This document shows positions 38,796 through 48,137 of a stretch of 64,000 nucleotides of DNA, piece after piece. The translations under genes and the position numbers were made by a program. Position 1 is the stretch's first letter; every line of letters starts with the position of its first letter. Under the pieces are notes generated by a model. That model saw nothing but the letters and a program-made list of their open reading frames with translations. It searched no databases and was not told the DNA's origin. This stretch comes from Neptunomonas concharum (GTDB lineage: Bacteria > Pseudomonadota > Gammaproteobacteria > Pseudomonadales > Balneatricaceae), in the NCBI RefSeq assembly GCF_008630635.1, contig NZ_CP043869.1, positions 2,914,501-2,978,500 of the forward strand, written 5' to 3'.

Positions 38796-40531
38796 AAATC
38801 AGGCCCTATACTTAGATGAAGACGAACCCCTCTCTCATCGTCATCATAAGGCGTAGCTAAATCAAAACGCACCGGCCCAACTGGGGAAAACCAGCGCAGG
38901 CCTATACCTACTCCGATATGAAGATCAGCTTCAGCTCCTTTGAAGGCGTTACCTACATCCATAAAAGCGGCAACTCCCCACTTATCCGTCAGCCGATAAT
39001 CCATTTCCACACTGCCAACTAATAGGTTCTGGCCGCCTAAATCATCCCCCTGATTATCCTTAGGCCCCAAGCTCTGATAAGCATACCCGCGTACACTGTT
39101 GTCACCGCCTGCATAAAAACGTTGTGAAACGGGTAACTTGTCGAACGTATCAACAAAAGTAACCCCTAAATCCGCTCTCCCCAACAGGCGTAACTTTGTA
39201 TTAACACTATGTACAGCCTTTGCCCCTAAGCGCAATTGCAAAAAGTCTGTGTCTGATAATAGCTGCGCACTTCCTCCTGATGCTTGCAGTGTCAGACGAT
39301 ACCCATTATCAACATTGAGCCTGTCCTTAACGGAGACGGTGGATAAACTAATACGAGGGATCAAAAAAGTACTTTGCGTGGTATTGGGCCCCACCGCAAA
39401 AGTTTCCTGCTGGAACCCTAATGAGGCTACCTGCTGCCAACCTCCCCATTGCTTTTGCCATGACGCCCCTAAATATTGGCTACGAGTGTCTACGCTATCC
39501 GAATGCTCATCATTCAGGTTCACATTGACCGTATACCGGTCCTGTTGTGGGCGAAACCCCGGGATAACATATTCCGCTGCCAAACTGTTACGAATCTGCG
39601 AAGCTCGTAACAATGTATTAAACTGATGACCCCGTTTATTGACCCAGCGTCGAGTCATCCCTAGGGTCATTCGGGCTCCTGTATCTGTCCCATACCCAAA
39701 CCCGCCGCGATACTTAGTTCTTTCATGAGCATCAAGGGTTACTTCCAAGGGGACTTGCGCGCCACTGGCTTGCTCCCATAAAGGCCTCACTTCCACCCTC
39801 TGAAAGTAATCACTGTCCACTAGCACTCCCTGCAGCGATAAAAGCTGAGCGCTATTAATAGGCTCTCCAGACTCGAAAGGTACATAACGTCTCAAGAAAC
39901 CCTCAGACAAAGGGCTCTTCGAAAACCTAATCTCACCAATACTGTAACGCGGGCCGCTATCATAGTGCAGCACAATCGAAGCTTGATAAGCTATTAGATC
40001 GACTTCAACACGATGCTCAATAAATTCGGCACGATAGTAGCCTCGCTCTGCCGCAAGAGAGCGTATGCGCTTTTTCAGCGTTTCATAGTGATTATGGATA
40101 AGAGGACTTCCAACCTGAACGGGTGAGTCAGCTAGTAGATCTGAAAAAACCTGATCATTGAGGGCATCACCCAATAGCTGCAAATCCAACTTTGAGATAT
40201 GCAGTAAAGGCCCAGGATCTATGATGAACTTGGCCACCCACTGGTCATCTCCAGTTTGCAATTGAGACTCTATCTTAGGCTGATAATAGCCAAAAGGTTG
40301 TAGCGCTTTTTTTATGTCTGCATCCGCTTTACTGAAAAGATAGCGTAGACGACTCTCATGGGTAATCTCTTTTTTATGAAGGGACTCCAAACCGAGCATC
40401 GTACGGATGTTTTGTTGCTGCTGTGAATCAACACCTTCAATCACAACAGTCAACTCAGCCGCGTGGAGCCTCAGAGTACCGATCATTATCAATATTCCAA
40501 TCAACGCACTAAGCGCACCACGGGTTAACAT
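38792..40531 (-). CDS. tamA: Outer-membrane translocation and assembly module TamA
   Basis: 579-aa Omp85-family protein. A signal peptide (to LRLHAAE) is followed by three POTRA domains (about residues 25-260). The 16-strand barrel has the Omp85 signature RFYAGGDNSVRGYAYQSLGP with the lid-lock VRGY and ends VRFDLATPYDDD…LHLSIGPDL. ATG 40531 has GAGG 5 nt away; an upstream TTG extends the frame but is less likely. Cotranscribed with tamB. Confidence 0.95.
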   Translation of the reverse strand: MLTRGALSALIGILIMIGTLRLHAAELTVVIEGVDSQQQQNIRTMLGLESLHKKEITHESRLRYLFSKADADIKKALQPFGYYQPKIESQLQTGDDQWVAKFIIDPGPLLHISKLDLQLLGDALNDQVFSDLLADSPVQVGSPLIHNHYETLKKRIRSLAAERGYYRAEFIEHRVEVDLIAYQASIVLHYDSGPRYSIGEIRFSKSPLSEGFLRRYVPFESGEPINSAQLLSLQGVLVDSDYFQRVEVRPLWEQASGAQVPLEVTLDAHERTKYRGGFGYGTDTGARMTLGMTRRWVNKRGHQFNTLLRASQIRNSLAAEYVIPGFRPQQDRYTVNVNLNDEHSDSVDTRSQYLGASWQKQWGGWQQVASLGFQQETFAVGPNTTQSTFLIPRISLSTVSVKDRLNVDNGYRLTLQASGGSAQLLSDTDFLQLRLGAKAVHSVNTKLRLLGRADLGVTFVDTFDKLPVSQRFYAGGDNSVRGYAYQSLGPKDNQGDDLGGQNLLVGSVEMDYRLTDKWGVAAFMDVGNAFKGAEADLHIGVGIGLRWFSPVGPVRFDLATPYDDDERGVRLHLSIGPDL

Positions 40532-40613
40532 GCATACCTCGCATTTCCTGATCAAGAGTGAAGCTGCTACTTGAAAGCATCAGCTGGTTAGGACAGAAAG
40601 CTAGCGCAAATGT

Positions 40614-41096
40614 TCATTCAGGCGTTTGCGGGTAAGAGATCGCATTAACATACCAGATTTTATCGCCACTGGGCGTGGGAACAATGGCCTCATCATCAAC
40701 ACTTTTCTTAAGCAGTGCACGAGCCATAGGCGAGTCGATTGAGATGTAATCGCTACGCCCGTAAATTTCATCAACACCCACTATACGAAAGCGCTTTTCT
40801 TCGTCGTCATCGTTAACAATATCGACCCACGCACCAAAAAAGACCTTTCCATCTTGTTGTGGTGAATACTCAACGATCTGTAATTCATCTAACCTTTTGC
40901 GCAGGTAGCGCACACGACGATCAATCTCACGTAAGATTTTTTTATTGTATTGATAATCGGCATTTTCGCTACGATCACCCAAACTCGCTGCCCATGTTAC
41001 CTTTCGGGTGATTTCTGGGCGGTACTCTTTCCAGAGATAATTAAGCTCGGTTTGTAGCGCTTCGTAGCCCTCGCGGGTGATCAATTTTGCTTTCAT
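40614..41096 (-). CDS. greB: Transcription elongation factor GreB
   Basis: 160-aa Gre factor that stimulates transcript cleavage by backtracked RNA polymerase. The N-terminal coiled coil contains LGDRSENADYQYNKKILREIDRR, with the acidic tip Asp and Glu (DRSENADY), and the C-terminal FKBP-like domain includes SPMARALLKKS. The WKEYRPEITRKV and YQYNKK sequences favour GreB over GreA. Start ATG at 41096. Confidence 0.95.
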   Translation of the reverse strand: MKAKLITREGYEALQTELNYLWKEYRPEITRKVTWAASLGDRSENADYQYNKKILREIDRRVRYLRKRLDELQIVEYSPQQDGKVFFGAWVDIVNDDDEEKRFRIVGVDEIYGRSDYISIDSPMARALLKKSVDDEAIVPTPSGDKIWYVNAISYPQTPE

Positions 41097-41185
41097 ACAG
41101 ACAGCCTGAATACATCAACAACGTGACTTGAGTGAGAAGTCTATTTTTACAGAAGCGATTGGGTAAAGATAACAGAAAAAGAAAA

Positions 41186-41260
41186 TGGTGGGTCGTATAG
41201 GATTTGAACCTATGACCAATTGGTTAAAAGCCAACTGCTCTACCACTGAGCTAACGACCC
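41186..41260 (-). tRNA. tRNA-Lys(TTT), copy A (CCA encoded)
   Basis: On the minus strand the cloverleaf runs GGGTCGTTAGCTCAGTGGTA… with acceptor GGGTCGT/ACGACCC, discriminator A and encoded CCA. The anticodon loop CTTTTAA gives TTT, and the T arm contains GGTTCAAATCC. 75 nt including CCA. Identical to the neighbouring copy. Confidence 0.97.
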
Positions 41261-41275
41261 GCAGGGAGGAAAAAG

Positions 41276-41350
41276 TGGTGGGTCGTATAGGATTTGAACC
41301 TATGACCAATTGGTTAAAAGCCAACTGCTCTACCACTGAGCTAACGACCC
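41276..41350 (-). tRNA. tRNA-Lys(TTT), copy B (CCA encoded)
   Basis: Second, identical 75-nt copy 15 nt from the first, with the same acceptor stem, anticodon TTT, T arm and CCA. Same strand, so one precursor transcript is likely. Confidence 0.97.
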
Positions 41351-41357
41351 ACTGAAG

Positions 41358-41433
41358 TGGCTCCTCGAGCTGGACTCGAACCAGCGACCAATAGATTAAC
41401 AGTCTACTGCTCTACCAACTGAGCTATCGAGGA
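41358..41433 (-). tRNA. tRNA-Asn(GTT) (CCA encoded)
   Basis: Acceptor TCCTCGA/TCGAGGA with discriminator G and encoded CCA, D arm TAGCTCAGTTGGTAGAGC, anticodon loop CTGTTAA giving GTT, and T arm GGTTCGAGTCC. 76 nt, 7 nt upstream of tRNA-Lys copy B on the minus strand. Confidence 0.97.
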
Positions 41434-41451
41434 ACTTCAGTATCCTTTAAA

Positions 41452-41539
41452 TGGCGGAGGGGCAGGGATTCGAACCCTGGGAGCCTCTCGACTCGCCGGT
41501 TTTCAAGACCGGTGCTTTCGACCACTCAGCCACCCCTCC
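41452..41539 (-). tRNA. tRNA-Ser(TGA) (CCA encoded)
   Basis: 88-nt class II tRNA: acceptor GGAGGGG/CCCCTCC, discriminator G, CCA, anticodon loop CTTGAAA giving TGA, a long variable arm typical of serine tRNA, and T arm GGGTTCGAATCCC. First gene of the minus-strand tRNA run. Confidence 0.97.
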
Positions 41540-41657
41540 AAAGGATGGGCGCAGATTTTATAGAGTTGAGAAAAAGTGTCAATACTTAATGTAAATAATT
41601 TCACATAAAAGTGAAAAAAACCGTGTTTTTTCATAAACCTGCTCACTTACTAAGCAG

Positions 41658-42551
41658 TCAGTGCCAATTTTGCTCAAGTTTTGCACACATAGACAGCCAA
41701 TGGCGTATGCCTGCACTTTGGTACTTTTGTTTATGGAGCACCAAATAAAATTGGCGGTGCATATTACGACCAGGGATACCAAGTTCCACAAGAGAGCCAT
41801 TTTGGAAAGATTCTTGTAAGGCAATGCGTGATAGACAGGAAATTCCAAGACCTGCCCGGACAGAGCGCTTAATCGCCTCTGTGTGCTGTAACTCCAAAAG
41901 CACATTTAACCGAGGCAACAACCCACGCATCGCCCAATCAAAGGCTTGCCGCGTGCCAGAGCCTTGCTCACGTAAAATCCACCCCGCATTTTGAAGATCC
42001 TGATCCGATAACTGTTTTTTTGTTGCAAGAGGATGGCGAGGCGAGCAGAACACAACCAACTCATCCTCTAACCAAGGGGTAAATATCAGATTGGGGTGGT
42101 TGGCCTCTCCTTCGATCAAGCCAATATCCAATTCAAAGTTGCTGATTTTTTCAACAATAGCCGAGGTGTTTGCCACTTCAAGCGTCACCCTTCTCCCTGG
42201 GTGTTCTGACATATAGCTTGCCATCAGCTCTACGGCCAGATAATTGCCAATCGTCAGTGTTGCGCCTAATTTCAAACTCCCAGGCGTTTGGTGTTGATTG
42301 AGCTCCTGCTCTAGACTTCGCGCTTGAGCGATCAATGCCTCAACTCTCGGACGTACCAACCTCCCAAGTTCATTGATTTGCAGCCGTTTACCAACGCGAT
42401 CAAATAAACGGATATCAAATTGCTCCTCCAAATCACGTAATGCACTACTCGCGGCCGATTGAGACATCGCAAGGCTTTCTGCTGCTCGGGTAATATTGTC
42501 GTAGTGAGCAACCGCTAGAAAAACTTCAAGTTGACGTAGGGAATACTTCAT
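41658..42551 (-). CDS. finR: LysR-family regulator, FinR-like, divergent from fpr
   Basis: 297-aa LysR-type activator. The N-terminal winged HTH (about residues 1-60) reads MKYSLRQLEVFLAVAHYDNI … MSQSAASSALRDLEEQFDI. The effector domain begins about residue 90 (LKLGATLTIGNYLAVELM). FinR is divergently transcribed from fpr in pseudomonads and activates it under oxidative or iron stress; the same arrangement here, with 107 nt between the two starts, is the reason for the name. Sequence alone would only support 'LysR'. Confidence 0.85.
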   Translation of the reverse strand: MKYSLRQLEVFLAVAHYDNITRAAESLAMSQSAASSALRDLEEQFDIRLFDRVGKRLQINELGRLVRPRVEALIAQARSLEQELNQHQTPGSLKLGATLTIGNYLAVELMASYMSEHPGRRVTLEVANTSAIVEKISNFELDIGLIEGEANHPNLIFTPWLEDELVVFCSPRHPLATKKQLSDQDLQNAGWILREQGSGTRQAFDWAMRGLLPRLNVLLELQHTEAIKRSVRAGLGISCLSRIALQESFQNGSLVELGIPGRNMHRQFYLVLHKQKYQSAGIRHWLSMCAKLEQNWH

Positions 42552-42589
42552 TATCGATTTTTCCGATTAGATATATAAATACTACTCGC

Positions 42590-42617
42590 TTTACCGATAA
42601 ATTAGTCTCTTTATACT
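42590..42617 (+). promoter_or_regulatory. Predicted fpr promoter
   Basis: TTTACC (42590-42595), 16-nt spacer, TATACT (42612-42617), about 40 nt before the fpr ATG. Upstream, CCGAT-containing repeats (42563-42567 and 42594-42598, the second overlapping the -35) could be regulator half-sites. Confidence 0.5.
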
Positions 42618-42658
42618 CGGATAGCAATTATCAACAGTTCGATATGCAGGTCAGTATT

Positions 42659-43432
42659 ATGTCAACGATCGGTCACGAAGAAGTTATTAGCGTCCACCAC
42701 TGGAACGACACGCTTTTCAGTTTTAAAACGACCCGTGATCCGGGATTCCGTTTTAAGAACGGCCACTTTACGATGATTGGGTTAGAGCACGAGGGAAAGC
42801 CTCTGATGCGCGCTTACAGTATCGCCAGTGCCAACTATGAAGACGAGCTGGAGTTTTTCAGTATCAAAGTACAAGATGGGCCATTGACGTCGAAACTACA
42901 GCGCATTCAAGTTGGCGACCGCATTCTTATCAGCAAGAAGCCGACAGGAACGTTGATCAATGACAACCTGATACCCGGTAAGCACTTATACCTTATCAGT
43001 ACGGGCACAGGCTTAGCGCCCTTCATGAGCATTATCAAGGATCCAGAGATCTACGAAGCGTATGACAAAGTCATTTTAACCCACGGTGTACGTTATGTTT
43101 CGGAGCTCGCTTACGCTGATACCATCATGCATGAGCTCCCAAATAACGAGTACTTTGGGGAGATGATTAAAGACAAGTTACTTTATTACCCAACTGTCAC
43201 CCGCGAACCCTATCGCAATAACGGTCGCCTCACTGATCTTATGCGTTGCGGTAAACTGACTCAAGATTTGGGATTGCCGTCACTAAGCCCGGAGCATGAC
43301 CGTTTTATGATTTGCGGAAGCCCAGCCATGCTAAAGGACACATGCGGCTTACTGAATCAAATGGGCTTTAACGAGGCTCGACATGGTGACCTTGGCCATT
43401 ATGTTATAGAACGTGCGTTTGTGGAGAAGTAG
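42659..43432 (+). CDS. fpr: Ferredoxin/flavodoxin-NADP reductase
   Basis: 257-aa FAD enzyme that shuttles electrons between NADPH and ferredoxin or flavodoxin. The FAD site is RAYSIASANYEDELEFFSI and KPTGTL, NADP binding is LISTGTGLAPFMSII and MICGSPAML, and the C-terminus ends VIERAFVEK as in the Azotobacter/Pseudomonas type. ATG 42659 has AGG upstream; the more distal ATG adds five residues. Its divergent LysR neighbour is the likely regulator. Confidence 0.95.
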   Translation: MSTIGHEEVISVHHWNDTLFSFKTTRDPGFRFKNGHFTMIGLEHEGKPLMRAYSIASANYEDELEFFSIKVQDGPLTSKLQRIQVGDRILISKKPTGTLINDNLIPGKHLYLISTGTGLAPFMSIIKDPEIYEAYDKVILTHGVRYVSELAYADTIMHELPNNEYFGEMIKDKLLYYPTVTREPYRNNGRLTDLMRCGKLTQDLGLPSLSPEHDRFMICGSPAMLKDTCGLLNQMGFNEARHGDLGHYVIERAFVEK

Positions 43433-43441
43433 TCGAGTGTT

Positions 43442-43471
43442 GCCGGAAGGCCCCCTCCTTCCGGCTTTTTT
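43442..43471 (+). terminator. Rho-independent terminator of fpr
   Basis: 9-bp stem GCCGGAAGG/CCTTCCGGC, 6-nt loop, then six T, 9 nt after the fpr stop. Confidence 0.93.
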
Positions 43472-43566
43472 GTTTCTTTAATAAGTCAAACTGTTGCTCA
43501 AAACATCCCTACTCTCAAATACAAGAAAAGGTTATTGTTAAACCTCAACGTATTGTGAGATCACCC

Positions 43567-44757
43567 ATGGCATCGTCTTCATCCACACCTTCTTGGCAAC
43601 AGCCAATTGTATTGTTGTATATCATGGCCGCTGCTATGCCATTTTCGATGGGTACGTGGATGGCGCTTATCAACAACTTTTCTATTGAATATGCACAGTT
43701 CAATGGTGCTGATATGGGGATTTTACAGAGCCTTAGAGAGATTCCTGGCTTTTTATCCTTTGCTGTCATTTTTCTGCTGCTCATTATTAAAGAGCAGACC
43801 CTTGCGGTGTTCTCTTTAGCGTTATTGGGGTTAGGCACCGCATTAACCGGTTTTCTACCCAGCTTTTATGGGCTGTGTTTCACCACCGTGCTGATGTCGA
43901 TAGGTTTTCATTACTTTGAAACGGTCAATCAATCGCTACAATTACAGTGGCTGGAAAAAGGCGAAGCACCCAAGGTCATGGGGAAACTCGTTGCTATTGG
44001 ATCAGTATCTTCTCTCACAGCCTATGGAAGCGTCTATATCGCATTAGAATACTTTGGGTTATCGATGGTATGGGTTTACTTCCTAGGCGGCTGTACAACG
44101 CTCATGCTCGCTACAGCCGCCTGGACCTTATTCCCTCATTACCCAGAAAAAGTGGAACAACGAAAAAAACTCTTTCTAAAAAAACGCTACTGGCTCTATT
44201 ACTCACTGGTATTTATGAGTGGTGCTCGTCGCCAAATATTTGTTGTCTTTGCAGGCTTTTTGATGGTGGAGAAGTTTGATTTCTCAGCCTCAGAAATCAC
44301 ACTGATGTTTATCGCCAACATGGCGATCAATATTATTGCCGCGCCACTAATCGGGCGATTGATTGCTCACTGGGGCGAACGCCGAGCACTCACCTTTGAG
44401 TACATTGGATTAATCGGTGTCTTTACGTCTTACGCCCTAGTTGAAAGTGCCACTTGGGCGGCCGCCCTTTATATTATTGATCATCTGTTTTTTGCCATGG
44501 CAATCGCCATTAAAACTTACTTTCAGAAGATAGCCTCACCGGAAGATATCGCGCCAACAGCAGGTGTCTCCTTTACTATCAACCATATTGCGGCTGTAGT
44601 GATTCCAGCGGCATTTGGGTTACTCTGGTTAATATCACCTTCTATTGTATTTTATGCAGGTGCAGGTATGGCAGGGATCTCCCTACTCCTAGCGCTACTG
44701 ATACCTAACAAACCTATAGAAGGCAGTGAAACCCGACTCAGCACCACATTGGCCTAA
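43567..44757 (+). CDS. MFS transporter
   Basis: 396-aa permease with about 12 TM helices. The segments PFSMGTWMALINNFSIEYAQ and LREIPGFLSFAVIFLLLI open the first half. A central basic loop (EKVEQRKKLFLKKRYW, about residue 200) divides the two six-helix halves, and GARRQIFVVFAGFLMV follows. ATG 43567 is taken; a GTG four codons earlier is possible. Substrate unknown. Confidence 0.9.
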   Translation: MASSSSTPSWQQPIVLLYIMAAAMPFSMGTWMALINNFSIEYAQFNGADMGILQSLREIPGFLSFAVIFLLLIIKEQTLAVFSLALLGLGTALTGFLPSFYGLCFTTVLMSIGFHYFETVNQSLQLQWLEKGEAPKVMGKLVAIGSVSSLTAYGSVYIALEYFGLSMVWVYFLGGCTTLMLATAAWTLFPHYPEKVEQRKKLFLKKRYWLYYSLVFMSGARRQIFVVFAGFLMVEKFDFSASEITLMFIANMAINIIAAPLIGRLIAHWGERRALTFEYIGLIGVFTSYALVESATWAAALYIIDHLFFAMAIAIKTYFQKIASPEDIAPTAGVSFTINHIAAVVIPAAFGLLWLISPSIVFYAGAGMAGISLLLALLIPNKPIEGSETRLSTTLA

Positions 44758-44768
44758 ATAGTTGAATC

Positions 44769-45374
44769 TCAGCTGATCAGTGCCATATTGACGATACCAT
44801 CATGAACAAACTGAATAGCCAGCGCAGCCAAAATAACACCTAAGAATCGGCGCAAAACGTCATCGCCTGTGCGGCCAATAATGCGCTTCACATAGCGGGA
44901 CAGGATCATCAATAACAAGGTAGCCGCGCTGATGGTTAATATGGCTAACGTAATAGACAGTGTCGTACTGCCACTATCCGCTTTTGAATATAACAGGATT
45001 GCAAGGGTTAGCGAGCCAGGCCCTGCCAACATAGGGATCGACATCGGAAAGACAGCAATATCTTTACGAACATCGGTACTGGTGTACTCAATATCTTGAG
45101 TGATCATATGGAACGCCGTGTAAAAAAGCAGAATGCCCCCCGAGATACGCAGCGCATCTATACTGATACCTAGTTTGTGGAGCAGAGGTTCACCAAAACT
45201 GCCAAACAGCACCAGCAAAGAAGCAGAGATCAGCGTCGCTTTAATGGCCATTTTAACTCGATGGCGCATATCATCAGGTGGGACTAGTGAGTGAAAAATG
45301 AGCGCTGCACCAATCGGGTCAATAATGACAAACAACGCAATCATTGCGTTTAAATAAGCTGCCAAATCCATCAC
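44769..45374 (-). CDS. MarC/UPF0056-family inner-membrane protein
   Basis: 201-aa protein with six TM helices. It opens with LNAMIALFVIIDPIGAALIFHSL, contains the FRISGG-like ISIDALRISGGILLFYTAFHM and PMSIPMLAGPGSLTLAILL, and ends in LAALAIQFVHDGI. These are MarC family marks. Function unsettled. It converges with the MFS gene, 11 nt between stops. Confidence 0.92.
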   Translation of the reverse strand: MMDLAAYLNAMIALFVIIDPIGAALIFHSLVPPDDMRHRVKMAIKATLISASLLVLFGSFGEPLLHKLGISIDALRISGGILLFYTAFHMITQDIEYTSTDVRKDIAVFPMSIPMLAGPGSLTLAILLYSKADSGSTTLSITLAILTISAATLLLMILSRYVKRIIGRTGDDVLRRFLGVILAALAIQFVHDGIVNMALIS

Positions 45375-45443
45375 TCACTCCACTCACACTAGACAAACGT
45401 CTTAATATCAAGGGCGCAATAGTAATACGTTACGAAGTACCAT

Positions 45444-45479
45444 CCAATAAAAAAGCACCCGAAGGTGCTTTTTTATTGG
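45444..45479. terminator. Strong bidirectional terminator hairpin
   Basis: A perfect 16-bp inverted repeat, CCAATAAAAAAGCACC and its complement, with a 4-nt CGAA loop. It lies 10 nt beyond the end of the minus-strand gene 45490-46803 and separates it from marC. The U-tract is built into both arms. Confidence 0.95.
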
Positions 45480-45489
45480 AATGGAGCGA

Positions 45490-46803
45490 CTACTCACGAT
45501 TAAAGTAACGATGGGGTGTGAGTAACGCATAATTGGCTAGCGTATTACCATTGTCCAGAGTTCCATTCTTAAAGGACGTTAAGCGAAACCCTAACACCGG
45601 AGCCTGATCATAACTTCCTGTGTGATAAAGGGTAGACCGCGTCACAGGCCCGGGAAGCACATTATCCACACGAGTGGCTAAAATTGACCCAGATTCCTGA
45701 AGTATAGAAGGTCTATCAAACGATACAACATTCACGGCATGACATAAATCTGCAGCCACTTTAGGATGATCCGGTAGGAGTCCAATATCATAATAGTCCT
45801 TATATGCATCATATACTTCACCACCCCCTACACTACCAATAAAAGAGTTATCACCTATCCACAAATACTGCTGAACTGCCACTTTTCCTTCTTCAACGGG
45901 TAAGCCTAGTGTGCCACAGTATTTTGTTCTTCCGTCCATTAACACACTGAATGGCTTATGGTTTTTATAGCCAGCTAGAGGGTAACTAATCACCCAATCT
46001 GTCTGGGCATTTAGCTCATCCAACACCACAACTTCATTGCTGATATGCATTGCCATCATTAACTTAGCCAGTGCATCGATTCCACCCTGCACTCGTGAAA
46101 GATTAATGTAGGTATTTAAAGGGTGAATAGACCGTGCATCCCGCGAGCCTAGCAGAGCATGCATGCGCGTATTGGTAATAGCAGTAGCCTCATAAGCAGC
46201 TGACAAACCCTGTTGCACGTTCATTAAATTAGCCGTACCGTAAATTAAATCATCTCGTATATCATACTGCCCAACAGGCTCTGCATCGGGTTCGATGCCA
46301 GCCAAATAGTCTGCTTGCTCGGCACAATGAGACTCTTCAGGCTGAGGGAGTAGCGCTAAATCGTTTCCTCCTAAATGGTATACTTCTAAGCTGCCCGTAT
46401 TAATGGGTATATCGAACTGCGCGCCTGAACCAAAGCCATATCCAACACCATCGAGTACACATAAGCCCTCAGCAACCCGCAGGGTCACTTTACCTGCTTC
46501 ATCTTTACTCAAGCTAAAACGGAAATTATTCCCTGACCCTACATAAGCATTCAATGACTTAACAACGTCGCCTGTTTCAGCACTTCTGAATTTGAGATGC
46601 AACAGGGGTGAGGCACTCGATATAGGGTAGCGCCCTGAGTGACGAAATACATTGATATAGGTGTCCCACCCATTTTGGGTTGTGAAAAATGGGAAAATAA
46701 GTACTTCACCTACACCGTCCTGAGTGATTTTCATGTTGTCGTCGGCAGCCAGTGATTTAGCCGTAAACAACAGAATCAGAGATAACATTAAATAACGTAT
46801 CAT
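45490..46803 (-). CDS. Secreted protein of unknown family, tandem paralogue 3
   Basis: 437-aa protein with a signal peptide (MIRYLMLSLILLFTAKSLA before ADD). It shares with its two upstream neighbours GVGEVLIFPFFTTQNGWDTYINV, LLHLKFRSAETGDVV, VISYPLAGYKNHKPF, DGRTKYCG, CHAVNVVSF and the end VLGFRLTSFKNGTLD / YALLTPHRYF. The pattern of beta-rich blocks suggests a repeated sandwich fold. Cysteines are few and paired. A good AAGGAAGG ribosome site precedes the start. No enzyme motif visible; likely periplasmic, outer-membrane-associated or exported. Confidence 0.88.
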   Translation of the reverse strand: MIRYLMLSLILLFTAKSLAADDNMKITQDGVGEVLIFPFFTTQNGWDTYINVFRHSGRYPISSASPLLHLKFRSAETGDVVKSLNAYVGSGNNFRFSLSKDEAGKVTLRVAEGLCVLDGVGYGFGSGAQFDIPINTGSLEVYHLGGNDLALLPQPEESHCAEQADYLAGIEPDAEPVGQYDIRDDLIYGTANLMNVQQGLSAAYEATAITNTRMHALLGSRDARSIHPLNTYINLSRVQGGIDALAKLMMAMHISNEVVVLDELNAQTDWVISYPLAGYKNHKPFSVLMDGRTKYCGTLGLPVEEGKVAVQQYLWIGDNSFIGSVGGGEVYDAYKDYYDIGLLPDHPKVAADLCHAVNVVSFDRPSILQESGSILATRVDNVLPGPVTRSTLYHTGSYDQAPVLGFRLTSFKNGTLDNGNTLANYALLTPHRYFNRE

Positions 46804-46847
46804 CAGCAGTCCTTCCTTTCTGTTAAAGTACCTATGGTAATGTAAGA

Positions 46848-48137
46848 TTAATCAAACTTATGTGGTGTTAAGATAGAGTAGTTCGATAACGTTTTCCCGC
46901 CATCCAATGTTCCATTGCTGAAGTTCGTTATCCGAAAGCCTAGGACAGGTGATGGTTGCTCCATTGACCAAGAAAGCACCCCTGCACCGCCAATACTCTT
47001 CAGCATCTGAGAGACTTTCTGCTGCTTAACCGAGAAGAGATCCTCCCCAGTGGACAAGAGGCTCTCAGGTTGAAAACTAATTAAATTAACCGCATAGCAG
47101 GCATCAAAGCTGGACCAGCTAGCGTTCGGGATCTTTACGACTTCTTGACCACCACCGTAGAGACTTAAACGTATAGGGTCACCCAACAACGCCCCTCCTA
47201 ACGGTGAATCAGGGCCAAGATTATCAGTACCGAAACTATCACAGTACCTCACCTGCCCATCAATGAGGGTCTCTCGACCTTGATGATAACCATAACCCGC
47301 CAAAGGGTACGTCAACACCCATTCTGTGGAGGCGTTGATACTTTCCAGATTCACGATATCATTCGTTATCTTGGAAGCATTCAACGCTTTTGCAACAGCT
47401 TCTATTCCCCCCGTCACACGGGATAAATCGATCGTACTTCTGAGTGGGTGCTCATGAACCGATTCAATGCCTGTGTTGGAAAGCGCTGTCGCTGTATAGT
47501 TAACCGACACCGCCTCTTCTATATTGATTAGTGTGACGAACGCCCTCGCCTTTGGATTACTGACCGAAGTGACCCAGAGTAGCGGTTCTGTCTGCCAACG
47601 GCCCCCGTCATCCCACCTTCCTATCAAGGTCGAACACCCAATGTAAGGGTTTTTCGCCTCCGTATTATAGCGTAGTGAATAGACTTCTATACTGCCAATA
47701 GTATGAGCTATAGGAAACATGCGATTTCCACGACCATAACCACGATCATAACCACCCCACGACGGCTCGCCTATAGCACCACCGACAACACACATGCTGC
47801 CTGCATCACTCGCAAACGAAATGCCCGGCCCTCCTGGGTAGTTGCCGAAACTATCGGGAGACGACAATGTAGCACGAAGCACTCCATTTTTTGGTAAGTA
47901 AACGTTAAAAGCGCTAAATACATCGCCTGTCTCTGCACTACGTAGTTTCAGGTGCAACATACCTCCGTTATTATTAATATCGATATATGTATGCCACCCA
48001 TTCTGCACGCTAAAAAAGGGGATAATAAGGGCTTCACCGTATCCATCATCTCTGACCTGAAGTGAAGTACTATCCTGAGCCTGTGCATTCATAATCCATA
48101 ATACAAGTAGGCAGCAAAACGTCCTTATTTTACACAT
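46848..48137 (-). CDS. Secreted protein of unknown family, tandem paralogue 2
   Basis: 429-aa paralogue with a signal peptide (to MNAQAQ) and the family opening DGYGEALIIPFFSVQNGWHTYID, then LHLKLRSAETGDVF, WVLTYPLAGYGYHQGRE, IDGQVRYCDSF and VLGFRITNFSNGTLD / SILTPHKFD. It carries a Gly/Tyr/Arg-rich insert (WGGYDRGYGRGNRM, about residue 130) that the others lack. Start overlaps the end of paralogue 1 by 13 nt. Confidence 0.88.
   Translation of the reverse strand: MCKIRTFCCLLVLWIMNAQAQDSTSLQVRDDGYGEALIIPFFSVQNGWHTYIDINNNGGMLHLKLRSAETGDVFSAFNVYLPKNGVLRATLSSPDSFGNYPGGPGISFASDAGSMCVVGGAIGEPSWGGYDRGYGRGNRMFPIAHTIGSIEVYSLRYNTEAKNPYIGCSTLIGRWDDGGRWQTEPLLWVTSVSNPKARAFVTLINIEEAVSVNYTATALSNTGIESVHEHPLRSTIDLSRVTGGIEAVAKALNASKITNDIVNLESINASTEWVLTYPLAGYGYHQGRETLIDGQVRYCDSFGTDNLGPDSPLGGALLGDPIRLSLYGGGQEVVKIPNASWSSFDACYAVNLISFQPESLLSTGEDLFSVKQQKVSQMLKSIGGAGVLSWSMEQPSPVLGFRITNFSNGTLDGGKTLSNYSILTPHKFD

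Noticed and set aside
39138-39626. A 162-codon + strand frame inside tamA
   Set aside because: It is antisense to a well-supported Omp85 gene, with no ribosome site and Cys/Ser/Arg-rich shadow-like composition.
41115-41336. A 73-codon minus-strand frame containing a repeated VVEQLAFNQLVIGSNPIRP-type peptide
   Set aside because: It is the translation of the two tandem tRNA-Lys genes; the peptide repeat reflects tRNA sequence and is a known false-gene pattern.
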